A stretch of 64,000 nt of DNA from Azomonas macrocytogenes (GCF_014191985.1 NZ_JACHXI010000018.1:26487-90486); one strand, 5' to 3'. Positions 19,221 through 27,539 are shown, counted from the stretch's first letter. The notes: a model not told the origin generated them from the letters alone. Numbers and translations are program-made.

Positions 19221-20921
19221 TCAATCCTTGGTTACGCGGTTGACCTCTTCCAGGCTGGTCACACCCTGCATAGCCTTATACAGGGCCGAAGTACGCAGGT
19301 CGTTGAAGCCTTCCCGGCGCATCGTGCTGGAAATATCGATGGAGTTGCCGTCCTCCATAATAAGCTGCTGCAGGGGTGGCGTGACTTTAACCACTTCATA
19401 AATGCCGACACGCCCCTTGTAGCCGCCAGTGCAATGATCGCAACCGACCGGGCGGTACAGCTTGAACGTACCGATGGTGCTTTCTGCGAAGCCTTCCTCA
19501 AGCAGCACATCATGCGGCAGCTCCACCTCCTGCTTGCAGGCCGGGCATAGCTTGCGCGCCAGGCGCTGGGCGATGATCAGGTTCACCGACGTGGCGATAT
19601 TGAACGACGGCACCCCCATGTTGCGCAGGCGCGTCAGGGTTTCCGCCGCACTGTTGGTGTGCAGGGTCGAGAGCACCATATGCCCCGTCTGCGCTGCCTT
19701 GATGGCGATCTCGGCGGTTTCCAGATCGCGGATCTCGCCGACCATGATGATATCCGGGTCCTGGCGCAGGAAGGCCCGCAGCGCCTGTGCGAAATCCAAC
19801 CCCTGGCGCGGGTTGACGTTGACCTGGTTGATCCCCTCCAGATTGATCTCCACCGGGTCTTCGGCCGTGGAGATATTCACATCCGGCGTATTGAGAATAT
19901 TCAGGCCGGTGTACAGCGAGACCGTCTTGCCTGAACCGGTCGGCCCGGTCACCAGGATCATGCCCTGCGGCTGCTTCAACGCCTGCAGGTACAATTCCTT
20001 CTGCTCCGGTTCATAGCCCAGCGCATCGATCCCCATCTTGGCGCTGGCGGAATCGAGAATCCGCATCACGATCTTCTCGCCCCACAGCGTGGGCAGGGTA
20101 TTGACGCGAAAATCGATGGACTTGGTAGTGGAAACCTTGAGCTTGATGCGCCCGTCCTGCGGCTTGCGGCGCTCGGCGATATCCAGGCTGGCCATCACCT
20201 TCAGACGCGCGGAAATACGGCTGACCAGCCCGACCGGCGGCCGCGCCACCTCGTGCAGCACACCATCGGTACGGAAGCGCACCCGGTACGTCTTTTCATA
20301 AGGCTCGAAGTGCAAATCCGAAGAACCCAGGCGAATGGCATCCAGCAGCATCTTGTTGACGAAGCGAACCACTGGGCCGTCTTCCTCGGGCTTTTCTTCC
20401 TCTTCGTCCTTCTGCTCGTTACCCGCCTCGATCTCCAGTTCACCCAAGTCGCTTTCCAGCAAGGCCCCCAAACCACTTTCGGCCGACTCGTAAAACTTGT
20501 CGACAGCGACTTTCAGCTGCTTTTCTTCGACCAGCACAGCCTCGACCGTCAGTTGGGTACTGAACTGGATATCGACGATTGCCTGGTGGTTGGAAGGATC
20601 GGAAAGCGCGATATACAGCTTGTTGCCTCGCAATCTGAGCGGTAGCACATGATGCTGGCGAACCAGCTTTTCGCTGACGATATCCTTGGGCAGCGCCTCT
20701 TTATCCAGTGCATCCAAGTCCAAACAGGGGAGACCGAACTGCTCGGTAGCGATCTCAAGCACTGTCCGGCTATTGATCAATTTGTTCTGCACCAGCCAGC
20801 TGACCAGCGGCACCTGGTCACGCCGGGCCTGTGCTTGCCCATATCGAGCATTTTTCTCGTCCAGATGACCCGCCAGTACCAACTGCCGGACAAAGCCGCC
20901 AAGCGGCGCGTTATCGTCCAT
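19221..20921 (-). CDS. pilB: Type IV pilus extension ATPase PilB
   Basis: PilB is the hexameric ATPase that powers pilus extension. The 566-residue protein has the MshEN-like N-terminal domain, an acidic linker (about 160-182), and the GspE-type ATPase core. The Walker A motif is GPTGSGKT at 326-333; Asp-box, Walker B and His-box regions are visible (FLRQDPDIIMVGEIRDLETAE, TGHMVLSTLHTNSA). A C-terminal zinc-binding pattern has CPAC and CDHC. The ATG at 20921 gives exactly the family length and N-terminus (MDDNAPLGGFVRQLV); ATG codons at 20933 and 20981 are in frame. Confidence 0.96.
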   Translation of the reverse strand: MDDNAPLGGFVRQLVLAGHLDEKNARYGQAQARRDQVPLVSWLVQNKLINSRTVLEIATEQFGLPCLDLDALDKEALPKDIVSEKLVRQHHVLPLRLRGNKLYIALSDPSNHQAIVDIQFSTQLTVEAVLVEEKQLKVAVDKFYESAESGLGALLESDLGELEIEAGNEQKDEEEEKPEEDGPVVRFVNKMLLDAIRLGSSDLHFEPYEKTYRVRFRTDGVLHEVARPPVGLVSRISARLKVMASLDIAERRKPQDGRIKLKVSTTKSIDFRVNTLPTLWGEKIVMRILDSASAKMGIDALGYEPEQKELYLQALKQPQGMILVTGPTGSGKTVSLYTGLNILNTPDVNISTAEDPVEINLEGINQVNVNPRQGLDFAQALRAFLRQDPDIIMVGEIRDLETAEIAIKAAQTGHMVLSTLHTNSAAETLTRLRNMGVPSFNIATSVNLIIAQRLARKLCPACKQEVELPHDVLLEEGFAESTIGTFKLYRPVGCDHCTGGYKGRVGIYEVVKVTPPLQQLIMEDGNSIDISSTMRREGFNDLRTSALYKAMQGVTSLEEVNRVTKD

Positions 20922-20952
20922 ATAAGTACTCATGCATTGGATTGATGCTGCG

Positions 20953-20981
20953 CTTATATCCCAACTGTTTTCGCCAGCCAA
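20953..20981 (-). promoter_or_regulatory. Likely promoter of pilBCD
   Basis: On the minus strand TTGGCT (20981-20976) and TATAAG (20958-20953) are 17 bp apart, about 30 bp before the PilB start. The AT-rich remainder of the pilB-pilA gap (20982-21193) contains two short inverted repeats, TGACAA/TTGTCA (20999-21013) and GAGGTT/AACCTC (21028-21047). I see no gene in it. Confidence 0.5.
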
Positions 20982-21193
20982 ACTGGATTAAAGGGAGGTG
21001 ACAAAAGTTGTCAGTTCATGACCTGGGGAGGTTAAAAAAACAACCTCAGATAACTTACCTTTATAAATTCACATCAAGTTTTACCCATTCAAAAGCCCTT
21101 TAATAAAAATCCGAATAATATTTATCAAGCATGCCGGTTAATTTGAGAGATTGATCACAGAACAAATACCAAATACACATAATGGCCCAATAG

Positions 21194-21209
21194 CGGCACA
21201 AGTAATGCC
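21194..21209 (+). promoter_or_regulatory. Likely sigma-54 promoter of pilA
   Basis: The sequence CGGCACA-AGTA-ATGCC has GG and GC exactly 10 bases apart, the invariant -24/-12 geometry of RpoN promoters. It keeps GGCAC and TGC of the consensus. It ends about 42 bp before the pilA ATG. Type IV pilin genes of Pseudomonas are known to be RpoN- and PilR-dependent. An AAGGAG ribosome-binding site (21238-21243) lies 7 bp before the ATG. Confidence 0.65.
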
Positions 21210-21250
21210 TTTGCTCTTTCGAGTCTGAAACATCAACAAGGAGTTATAGG

Positions 21251-21820
21251 ATGAATTCGAAACAGCAGGGTTTTACGCTTATTGAATTGATGATCGTGGT
21301 GGCGATTATCGGGATTTTGGCGGCAGTGGCGTTACCGGCTTATCAAGATTACACAAGAAAAGCCAAGATGACAGAAGTCATTCTTGCAGCATCTTCTTGT
21401 CGCACCACAATTACTGAAAAATATCAAACAGCAACAACAGGTAATGGTCCTGGTGCAGGTAACTGGGGTTGCGAATTTGCTGGAACTACTGATGGCACAA
21501 CTGGAACAAAATACGTATCTGAAATTGGAACAACTCTAAATGGCAAGGTGCGAGTCGGTATCCGTACAAACTCTGGAGTCATTGGAGATCCTCTTACTAC
21601 AGCCAGTGCTGACTCTGTAGGATACATTTATTTAGAACCAATGAACGGAGGAACTTCAGCTACAGCAATGACAGTTGCAAACGATCTTGGTAAAGCAGTG
21701 AACTCGTGGCGCTGCGGTACTCCTGATGCTACAGTAAAAAAATATCTTCCAGGTTCATGCTCTGACGCAGGCATTACTAACGCTGGAGATTTTTTGACTG
21801 GTCCTCCTGAAGCCTTGTAG
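21251..21820 (+). CDS. pilA: Type IV major pilin PilA
   Basis: This is the structural subunit of the type IV pilus. The 189-residue prepilin has a 7-residue leader MNSKQQG cut before Phe8. Its hydrophobic N-terminal helix [27 protein letters not shown] carries the conserved Glu at mature position 5. Cys50 and Cys74 may pair, and Cys155 and Cys170 form the usual C-terminal disulfide loop. Nineteen residues follow the last Cys, longer than the short tails I know. The final two codons and the stop come from the REP-type repeat that begins at 21811. The gene is visibly AT-richer than its neighbours, as variable pilin genes often are. Confidence 0.95.
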   Translation: MNSKQQGFTLIELMIVVAIIGILAAVALPAYQDYTRKAKMTEVILAASSCRTTITEKYQTATTGNGPGAGNWGCEFAGTTDGTTGTKYVSEIGTTLNGKVRVGIRTNSGVIGDPLTTASADSVGYIYLEPMNGGTSATAMTVANDLGKAVNSWRCGTPDATVKKYLPGSCSDAGITNAGDFLTGPPEAL

Positions 21821-21863
21821 GGCGGGTGCAACCCGCCACTGCACACCGGCGCACATCACTAAA

Positions 21864-21887
21864 TACCCCGCCTCGTGCGGGGTATTC
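21864..21887 (+). terminator. Terminator-like hairpin in repeat unit 1, downstream of pilA
   Basis: TACCCCGC (21864-21871) and GCGGGGTA (21877-21884) form a perfect 8-bp GC-rich stem with a 5-base loop, followed by TT. It is the first such hairpin after the pilA stop and is repeated in every unit with TGTTT or TATTT after the stem. It could end pilA transcription. Confidence 0.55.
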
Positions 21888-22368
21888 GCATTCTGCGGCC
21901 CCGTCGATTGCCTATGACTCTGCGGCACAACCCACTGCCGCGAACCGGCACGCTCCTTCATCGGCGGGTTACACTCGCCCTACAAAATCCGCTTCCGTAG
22001 CCTTGTAGGGCGGGTGCAACCCGCCACTGCACACCGGCGCACATCACCGAATACCCCGCCCCGTGCGGGGTATTTATATTCTATGGCCTCGTCAATTACC
22101 GATGGCCTTACGGCACAATCCACCACCGCGAACCGGCACGCTCCTTCATCGGCGGGTTACACCCGCCCTACAAAATCCGCTTCCGTAGGGCGGGTGCAAC
22201 CCGCCATTACAAACCGGCACGCATCACCCACCAAATACCCCGCCCCGTGCGGGGTGTTTGTATTCTATGGCCTCGTCGATTACCGATGGCCTTACGGCAC
22301 CATCCACCACCACGAACCGGCCCGCTCCTTCATCGGCGAGTTGCACCCGCCCTACAAAATCCGCTTCC

Positions 22369-23169
22369 GTAGGGCGGGTGCAACCCGCCATTACATGGCG
22401 GTATACCTGACCACCACAAACTCCGTTCCCTCACCCCAAATCGTCACCACCCCAATCGTTCGGATACACGCCCTGCCGAACCCAACGATGGAACGAAGAC
22501 CACGGCCAGTCAGCCACCCGTTCGACCAGGCCATGCTTCAATGGGTTGCCGTGCAGGTAGTCCAGATGCCGCCGGAAATCTTGCTCGTCGCGAATCAGAT
22601 GCTCCCAGAACCGATGCTGCCAGAGCGTGCCGCATTGCTTCGCTATGCGTCGCGGGGTCAGGTAGTCTGGACGTGCATAAGTAGCCCCGCAGCTATGGGT
22701 GACATGGCGCTTGATCCGCTGCCAGCGGCTGGAAAAATCGGCATCGCCTTCGGGCAAGGTCCACATGGCATGCAAATGATCGGGCAGCAATACCCAACCA
22801 TCGATGCGAAAAGGCAGCGTTTCCCGCACAAGAACGATAGCCTCGCGCAGGGCTTGCCGGATATCTGCATTATTCAGGATTGGCTGACGCCGCTCCGTAA
22901 CCACTGTGAAGAAATAAGTCCCACCGGGAACAGTGGCCCGCCGATAACCTGACATGACAACATCCTTGTTGTGCTGGAACAGGGGAACGATCCATATTGT
23001 CTGAATCGGATTTTCGTGAGGCGGCATTGCAAACCAGCGCGCATCGCCGGACACTCATTCTATACGGGATGTTTGCATTTTGCGGTCTCGTCGATTGCCT
23101 ATGGCCTGCGGCACAACCCACCGCGCTGAACCAGCCCGCTCCTTCATCGGCGGGTTGCACCCGCCCTAC
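22369..23169. mobile_element. Repeat unit 4 interrupted by a RAYT-carrying segment
   Basis: Unit 4 starts normally at 22369, breaks off near 22395 (after CGCCATTACA), and resumes near 23024 with a diverged right half (GCATTGCAAACCAGCGCGCATC) that ends in a normal inverted REP at 23169. The roughly 630 bp between carry the RAYT gene. I see no target-site duplication or long terminal inverted repeats, as is usual for REP-associated transposases. Confidence 0.65.
22431..22955 (-). CDS. rayT: REP-associated tyrosine transposase (RAYT, Y1_Tnp/TnpA_REP family)
   Basis: RAYTs are single-copy, domesticated relatives of IS200/IS605 transposases that cut and join REP hairpins as single-stranded DNA. 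The 174-residue protein has the HUH-type motif DHLHAMW (His60, His62) and a catalytic Tyr candidate in LDYLHGNPLKHGLV (Tyr133). The N-terminal YFFTVVTERR strand and the family C-terminal WPWSSFHRWVRQGVYPNDWG are also typical. I chose the ATG at 22955 (MSGYRRATVPGGTYFFT); the frame is open to 23054. It sits within unit 4 of the REP array, flanked by its presumed substrates on both sides, and appears intact. Confidence 0.93.
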   Translation of the reverse strand: MSGYRRATVPGGTYFFTVVTERRQPILNNADIRQALREAIVLVRETLPFRIDGWVLLPDHLHAMWTLPEGDADFSSRWQRIKRHVTHSCGATYARPDYLTPRRIAKQCGTLWQHRFWEHLIRDEQDFRRHLDYLHGNPLKHGLVERVADWPWSSFHRWVRQGVYPNDWGGDDLG

Positions 23170-23640
23170 AAAATCCGCTTCCGTAGCCTTGTAGGGCGGA
23201 TGCAACCCGCCATTACAAATCGGCACGCATCATCCACCGAATACCCCGCCCCGTGCGGGGTGTTTGTATTCTATGGCCTCGTCAATTACCGATGGCCTTA
23301 CGGCACAATCCACCACCACGAACCGGCCCGCTCCTTCATCGGCGAGTTGCACCCGCCCTACAAAATCCGCTTCCGTAGGGCGGGTGCAACCCGCCATTAC
23401 AAACCGGCACGCATTATCCACCGAATACCCCGCCCCGTGCGGGGTGTTTGTATTCTATGGCCTCGTCGATTACGGATGGCCTTACGGCACAATCCACCAA
23501 CACGAACCGGCCCGCCCCTTCATCGGCGAGTTGCACCCGCCCTACAAAATCCGCTTCCGTAGGGCGGGTGCAACCCGCCATTACAAACCGGCACGCATCA
23601 CCGAATACCCCGCCCCATGCGGGGTGTTTGCATTCTGCTG

Positions 23641-23989
23641 TATTGGCACACATCCGATGAGTCGTATCCAGCGCCGCTATCGCGCCAAAAAAACGCCAAA
23701 TCGCCGGGAATACCAAGCGTTACAACCTGCCATAGGCTCCCTGAGGCACAATGGCAATGAGAATGACCTATTATCCGCCAGGCAGTCATTCCCAAACTTG
23801 TCACAATCGTTTCGTTATGGCCTGATTAAGCCCCAGCTAATCAAGGACGAGGAGATTCTCGCCGCCATGCTTACCGACTGGCTCAAGTGCCTGAAACACT
23901 TGCTGCTCGGCCTTGCCGATATCCTTTACAACCTGCTCACCAAGGCTTTTCGACACCTGGAGAAGTCTATCCAAGGAGATTCTTCGAAC
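23641..23989. other. Gap between the REP array and psiE
   Basis: After the truncated last repeat unit the sequence becomes unique. A reading frame continuous with psiE runs through this stretch, and an ATG at 23867 with GAGGAG upstream could extend PsiE by 41 residues (a hydrophobic, amphipathic helix). Otherwise I see no gene and no convincing promoter. Confidence 0.5.
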
Positions 23990-24466
23990 ATGCGTATCCA
24001 TTGGGCCAAGCGCCTTCACAGCTATATCAACGTGCAGGCGGACAGCTACGGCAGTCTGTTGGTCGATGCCTTCCACTATCTGGCACTGTTTGCCATCGGG
24101 GCTACCGTCACCTGGGCCGGTATCGGGACCTTTTTCGACATGCTCGAAGAAGGAAACGCGACGATTGACCATATCCTGCTGCTGTTCATCTATCTCGAAC
24201 TGGGTGCGATGGTTGGCATCTACTTCAAAACCAAGCACATGCCGGTGCGCTTTCTGATTTATGTAGCAATCACCGCGCTGACTCGCATGCTGATTGGTTC
24301 CATCCAGCATGACCATACGCCGAATATGGGCATCATCATGATCAGCGGCGCTATCCTGCTGCTGTCGTTAGCGACGCTGGTGGTTCGTTATGGCTCTTAT
24401 CGTTTCCCTTCTGGTTCGAGCGATAGCATAGAGCAGCAAAAGCCCCGTCCCAACGAAGGCGATTGA
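23990..24466 (+). CDS. psiE: PsiE-family membrane protein (phosphate-starvation-inducible)
   Basis: PsiE-family proteins are small inner-membrane proteins of unknown mechanism; the E. coli member is induced by phosphate starvation. The 158-residue product has four predicted membrane segments (about 27-49, 61-79, 86-103 and 114-133). The conserved core LFIYLELGAMVGIYFKTKHMPVRFLIYVAITALTR contains the family Glu, Lys and His residues. An AAGGAG lies 12 bases before the ATG at 23990. A start at 23867 is a serious alternative. I found no convincing Pho box upstream, so phosphate control is not shown here. Confidence 0.85.
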   Translation: MRIHWAKRLHSYINVQADSYGSLLVDAFHYLALFAIGATVTWAGIGTFFDMLEEGNATIDHILLLFIYLELGAMVGIYFKTKHMPVRFLIYVAITALTRMLIGSIQHDHTPNMGIIMISGAILLLSLATLVVRYGSYRFPSGSSDSIEQQKPRPNEGD

Positions 24467-24511
24467 TGCTGTATTCGGTCGAACCTGGAAGCTGAAACGA
24501 CGTGGCACTTA

Positions 24512-24534
24512 CCTTCCCCCATTGCAGGGGAAGG
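24512..24534. terminator. Hairpin between convergent psiE and cysNC
   Basis: CCTTCCCC (24512-24519) and GGGGAAGG (24527-24534) form a perfect 8-bp stem with a 7-base loop between two convergent genes. No T run is present on either strand. Confidence 0.4.
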
Positions 24535-24547
24535 GAAACCAGTGTCC

Positions 24548-26449
24548 TCAGATCAAGCCGCGTCCACGCAAGAGAGCCAATACGTCCTTGACGCCCTGCT
24601 CTATGGAAACGGATTCGGTATCGATCACCAGGTCGGTATCTACCGGTGCGTCGTACGGGAAGGATTCGCCAGGAATATTATCCCCACCAGCCGCATACAA
24701 GCCTTGCGGATCGCGCTCGCGGCAGGTTTGTAGTGAAGCCTGGACGTAGACGGTGATCAAGCGTCCGGCACCGATAAGCGCCTTGGCCTGCTCGCGGCCT
24801 TCGGCATCCGGAGCGACGAAAGCGGCCAGGGTAAGCAGGCCTGCTTCATTGAACTGCTTGGCAACCTGGGCGGCCCGGCGCCAGTTTTCGGCACGTCCGG
24901 CCCGATTGGGCGGCAGTCCCTTGTTCAGGTCGTGACGCAGGTTCTGCCCATCCAGGACATAGACCGCCCGTCCGCTATCGAATAGCTTGCGCTCGACGGC
25001 ATAGGCCAGGGTACTTTTGCCCGCGCCGGACAGGCCGGTGAATAACAGCGTGGCCGGCTGCTGGCCGAAGCGGGCCGCCCGTTCTTCAGTGGCAACATGC
25101 GCCAGCTTGCCATGATGTCTCCCCGAACTGTGCCCACGTGTTGGCTCGGCGACGATCATGCCGGCGCCGACCGTGCCGTTGGTGAGACGGTCGATGACAA
25201 TAAAAGCGCCTGTGGTGCGGTTCTGCTCGTAGCCATCCAAAGCAATAGCAGCGTCCAGGCTGACGCGAACCTTGGCGATTTCGTTGAGCTTGAGTTCGCT
25301 CGTCGCATTCTTTTCCAGGCTGTTAACGTCAATGCGGTATTCGATAGCCGCAATATTGCCGGGTACGTAGCTGGTAGCACGCTTGATGTCGTACTTTTTG
25401 CCCGGAAGCAGCGGTTCTTCGGCCATCCAGACCAACATAGCATCAAAGCTGTCAGTAACCTGTGGCAGGTTGTCGGCATGCACCAGCATGTCGCCACGGG
25501 AAACGTCTATCTCGTCCTCCAGCGTCAGGGTGATGGCTTCACCCGGACCGGCCTGCTCCAGCTCACCATCGAAGGTAACGATGGATTTGATCTTGCTGCC
25601 CTTGCCGGAAGGCAATGCCACGACCTCATCACCCTTGCGCACAATACCGCTGGCCAGGGTGCCGGCGAAGCCACGGAAATTCAGGTTCGGTCGGTTGACG
25701 TACTGCACCGGGAAGCGCATATCGTCGAAGTTGCGATCACCGGCGATCTCTACGGTTTCGAGGATTTCCATCAACGACTGGCCGTCGTACCAGGGCGCTT
25801 TCTCGGTGCGGTTGACTACGTTATCGCCCTTGAGCGCCGACATCGGTACGAAGTACAGCGACGTGGGCTTCAAGCCGATGCGGTCGGCAAAAGCCAGGTA
25901 ATCGGCCTTGATGCGTTCGAAGACGGTTTGGTCGAAATCCATCAGGTCCATCTTGTTGATGGCCACGACGATATGCCGGATACCCAGCAGGGATGCGATG
26001 AAGCTGTGCCGGCGCGTCTGGGTCTGTACGCCATAGCGGGCGTCGATCAGGATGATCGCCAGATCGCAGGTCGAGGCACCGGTGGCCATGTTGCGGGTGT
26101 ACTGCTCATGGCCGGGCGTATCGGCAATGATGAACTTGCGCTTGGCCGTGCTGAAGTAACGGTAGGCCACATCGATGGTGATGCCCTGCTCCCGCTCGGC
26201 TTGCAAGCCATCGACCAGCAACGCCAGGTCCACGTCTTCACCGGTGGTGCCGACTTTTTTGGAATCACGGGTAATGGCTTCGAGGTGGTCTTCGTAGATC
26301 ATCTTGGAGTCGTGCAGCAAACGCCCGATCAGGGTGCTCTTGCCGTCATCGACATTGCCACAGGTCAGAAAGCGCAGCAGTTCCTTGCGCTCGTGCTGGG
26401 CCAGGTAAGCGAGGATATCCTCGCTGATCAGTTCGGATTGATGCGACAT
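24548..26449 (-). CDS. cysNC: Bifunctional sulfate adenylyltransferase large subunit / APS kinase CysNC
   Basis: CysN is the GTPase that drives ATP sulfurylase with CysD; the fused CysC domain phosphorylates APS to PAPS. The 633-residue protein has an EF-Tu-like GTPase domain with P-loop GNVDDGKS at 31-38, [12 protein letters not shown], and NKMD. A beta-barrel region follows. From about residue 455 comes an APS kinase domain with its own P-loop GLSGAGKS and the [14 protein letters not shown] motif. The N-C fusion is the normal Pseudomonas form. It lies 12 bases downstream of cysD. Confidence 0.97.
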   Translation of the reverse strand: MSHQSELISEDILAYLAQHERKELLRFLTCGNVDDGKSTLIGRLLHDSKMIYEDHLEAITRDSKKVGTTGEDVDLALLVDGLQAEREQGITIDVAYRYFSTAKRKFIIADTPGHEQYTRNMATGASTCDLAIILIDARYGVQTQTRRHSFIASLLGIRHIVVAINKMDLMDFDQTVFERIKADYLAFADRIGLKPTSLYFVPMSALKGDNVVNRTEKAPWYDGQSLMEILETVEIAGDRNFDDMRFPVQYVNRPNLNFRGFAGTLASGIVRKGDEVVALPSGKGSKIKSIVTFDGELEQAGPGEAITLTLEDEIDVSRGDMLVHADNLPQVTDSFDAMLVWMAEEPLLPGKKYDIKRATSYVPGNIAAIEYRIDVNSLEKNATSELKLNEIAKVRVSLDAAIALDGYEQNRTTGAFIVIDRLTNGTVGAGMIVAEPTRGHSSGRHHGKLAHVATEERAARFGQQPATLLFTGLSGAGKSTLAYAVERKLFDSGRAVYVLDGQNLRHDLNKGLPPNRAGRAENWRRAAQVAKQFNEAGLLTLAAFVAPDAEGREQAKALIGAGRLITVYVQASLQTCRERDPQGLYAAGGDNIPGESFPYDAPVDTDLVIDTESVSIEQGVKDVLALLRGRGLI

Positions 26450-26461
26450 GATGCGTAAACC

Positions 26462-27379
26462 TTAGAAGTAGCCCTGACGTTTTTTTTCTTCCATCGATCC
26501 GGCGCCGTCGTGGTCGATGACCCGGCCCTGACGTTCGGAGGTTCTGGTCAGGAGCATTTCCTGGATGATATCCGGCAAGGTGGCAGCAGTGGATTCCACC
26601 GCGCCGGTCAGTGGGTAGCAGCCCAGGGTGCGGAAGCGGACCATTTTCTTCTGGATACGCGCCTTTTCCTCATCGGAGAGGTGTTCGAGAATTCGCTCAT
26701 CGTCGATCATGACCAGCGTACCGTTCCGCTCGACCACTTCACGTTCGGCGGCAAAATACAGTGGCACGATCGGAATGCTTTCCAGGTAGATATATTGCCA
26801 GATGTCCAGCTCGGTCCAGTTGGAGAGTGGGAATACGCGAATGGATTCGCCCTTCTTGACCTTGCCGTTGTAGACGTTCCACAACTCAGGTCGCTGGTTC
26901 TTCGGGTCCCAACGGTGCTTGCTGTCACGGAAGGAATACACCCGCTCCTTGGCGCGGGATTTTTCCTCGTCGCGCCGAGCGCCACCGAAAGCAGCATCGA
27001 AACCATATTTGTCGAGCGCCTGCTTCAGGCCCTCGGTCTTCATCACGTCGGTATGCTTGGCGCTGCCGTGAGTGAAGGGGTTGATGCCCTGAGCCTGACC
27101 GTCGAGGTTTACATAGGTGATCAGGTCCAGATTCATTTCGGCAACTATTTTCTCGCGGAAACGATACATCTCCTGGAATTTCCATTGCGTATCGACATGC
27201 ATGACCGGGAACGGCAGTTTGCCGGGGAAGAAGGCTTTGCGCGCGAGATGCAGCATCACGGCGGAATCCTTCCCGATGGAATAGAGCATCACCGGATTAT
27301 CGAACTCGGCAGCCACTTCACGAATGATGTGGATGCTTTCCGCCTCCAGCTGCTTTAAATGCGTCAGTTTGTCGACCAT
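26462..27379 (-). CDS. cysD: Sulfate adenylyltransferase small subunit CysD
   Basis: CysD makes adenosine 5'-phosphosulfate from ATP and sulfate as a complex with CysN, the entry to assimilatory sulfate reduction. The 305-residue protein belongs to the PP-loop ATPase family, with the nucleotide motif [11 protein letters not shown] near residues 34-44 and the conserved [22 protein letters not shown] block. It is the first gene of a cysD-cysNC operon. A 16-bp perfect palindrome lies about 50-65 bp upstream of its start. Confidence 0.97.
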   Translation of the reverse strand: MVDKLTHLKQLEAESIHIIREVAAEFDNPVMLYSIGKDSAVMLHLARKAFFPGKLPFPVMHVDTQWKFQEMYRFREKIVAEMNLDLITYVNLDGQAQGINPFTHGSAKHTDVMKTEGLKQALDKYGFDAAFGGARRDEEKSRAKERVYSFRDSKHRWDPKNQRPELWNVYNGKVKKGESIRVFPLSNWTELDIWQYIYLESIPIVPLYFAAEREVVERNGTLVMIDDERILEHLSDEEKARIQKKMVRFRTLGCYPLTGAVESTAATLPDIIQEMLLTRTSERQGRVIDHDGAGSMEEKKRQGYF

Positions 27380-27427
27380 GGCTACTCACGAAAGGCAATT
27401 GCGGCCGGCAGGCCAGGAAACGCTGCA

Positions 27428-27443
27428 TTTTATCATGATAAAA
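27428..27443. promoter_or_regulatory. Perfect palindrome upstream of cysD
   Basis: TTTTATCATGATAAAA reads the same on both strands and lies 49-64 bp upstream of the cysD ATG, where a promoter or operator is expected. On the minus strand the end of the palindrome plus the next base gives a TAAAAT -10-like hexamer. I cannot name a regulator; it does not look like a known CysB site to me. Confidence 0.4.
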
Positions 27444-27539
27444 GCTTCTATTCAGGCGGCAGCTCTAGATGAAAGCAATCTAATTATATGCAGCAAGGGT
27501 CAAAAGCATGAAGTTGCTACGATGCAGGAGAAGCCTTTG

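Larger units (their letters stand above)
21811..23640. repeat. Array of about seven ~184-bp units, each an inverted REP pair
   Basis: Units begin at 21817, 22005, 22185, 22369 (interrupted), 23191, 23375 and 23559 (truncated). Each starts with the palindrome-bearing GGGCGGGTGCAACCCGCC preceded by GTA. About 120 bp follow, with a terminator-like hairpin, and the unit ends with the inverted copy GGCGGGTTGCACCCGCCC before TAC. A 13-base linker AAAATCCGCTTCC joins most units. Spacings are 188, 180, 184, then 184 and 184 bp on the right side. This is a BIME-type array of REP elements, with a RAYT gene inside unit 4. It fills the whole space between pilA and psiE apart from 23641-23989. Confidence 0.92.

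Noticed and set aside
22100..22430. Additional transposase or insertion sequence around the RAYT
   Set aside because: No DDE domain, terminal inverted repeats or direct target repeats could be found; only the single RAYT protein is present.
21811..23640. CRISPR array
   Set aside because: The units are about 184 bp and conserved throughout, with no short repeats separated by unique spacers and no cas genes.
23780..23830. CAGTCAT and TTGTCAC upstream of psiE as a possible Pho box
   Set aside because: The two GTCA elements are 15 bp apart, not the 11-bp spacing of a Pho box, and the intervening bases do not fit.
22014..24466. Long plus-strand open frames running through the repeat array (for example 22014-22952 and 23264-24466)
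   Set aside because: They translate the REP units repeatedly into low-complexity peptides and only look protein-like where the second one enters psiE. The repeated phase comes from the repeat unit, not from coding selection.
25097..26458. 453-codon plus-strand open frame opposite cysNC
   Set aside because: Antisense shadow of a well-supported gene in GC-rich DNA; no motif or ribosome-binding site.
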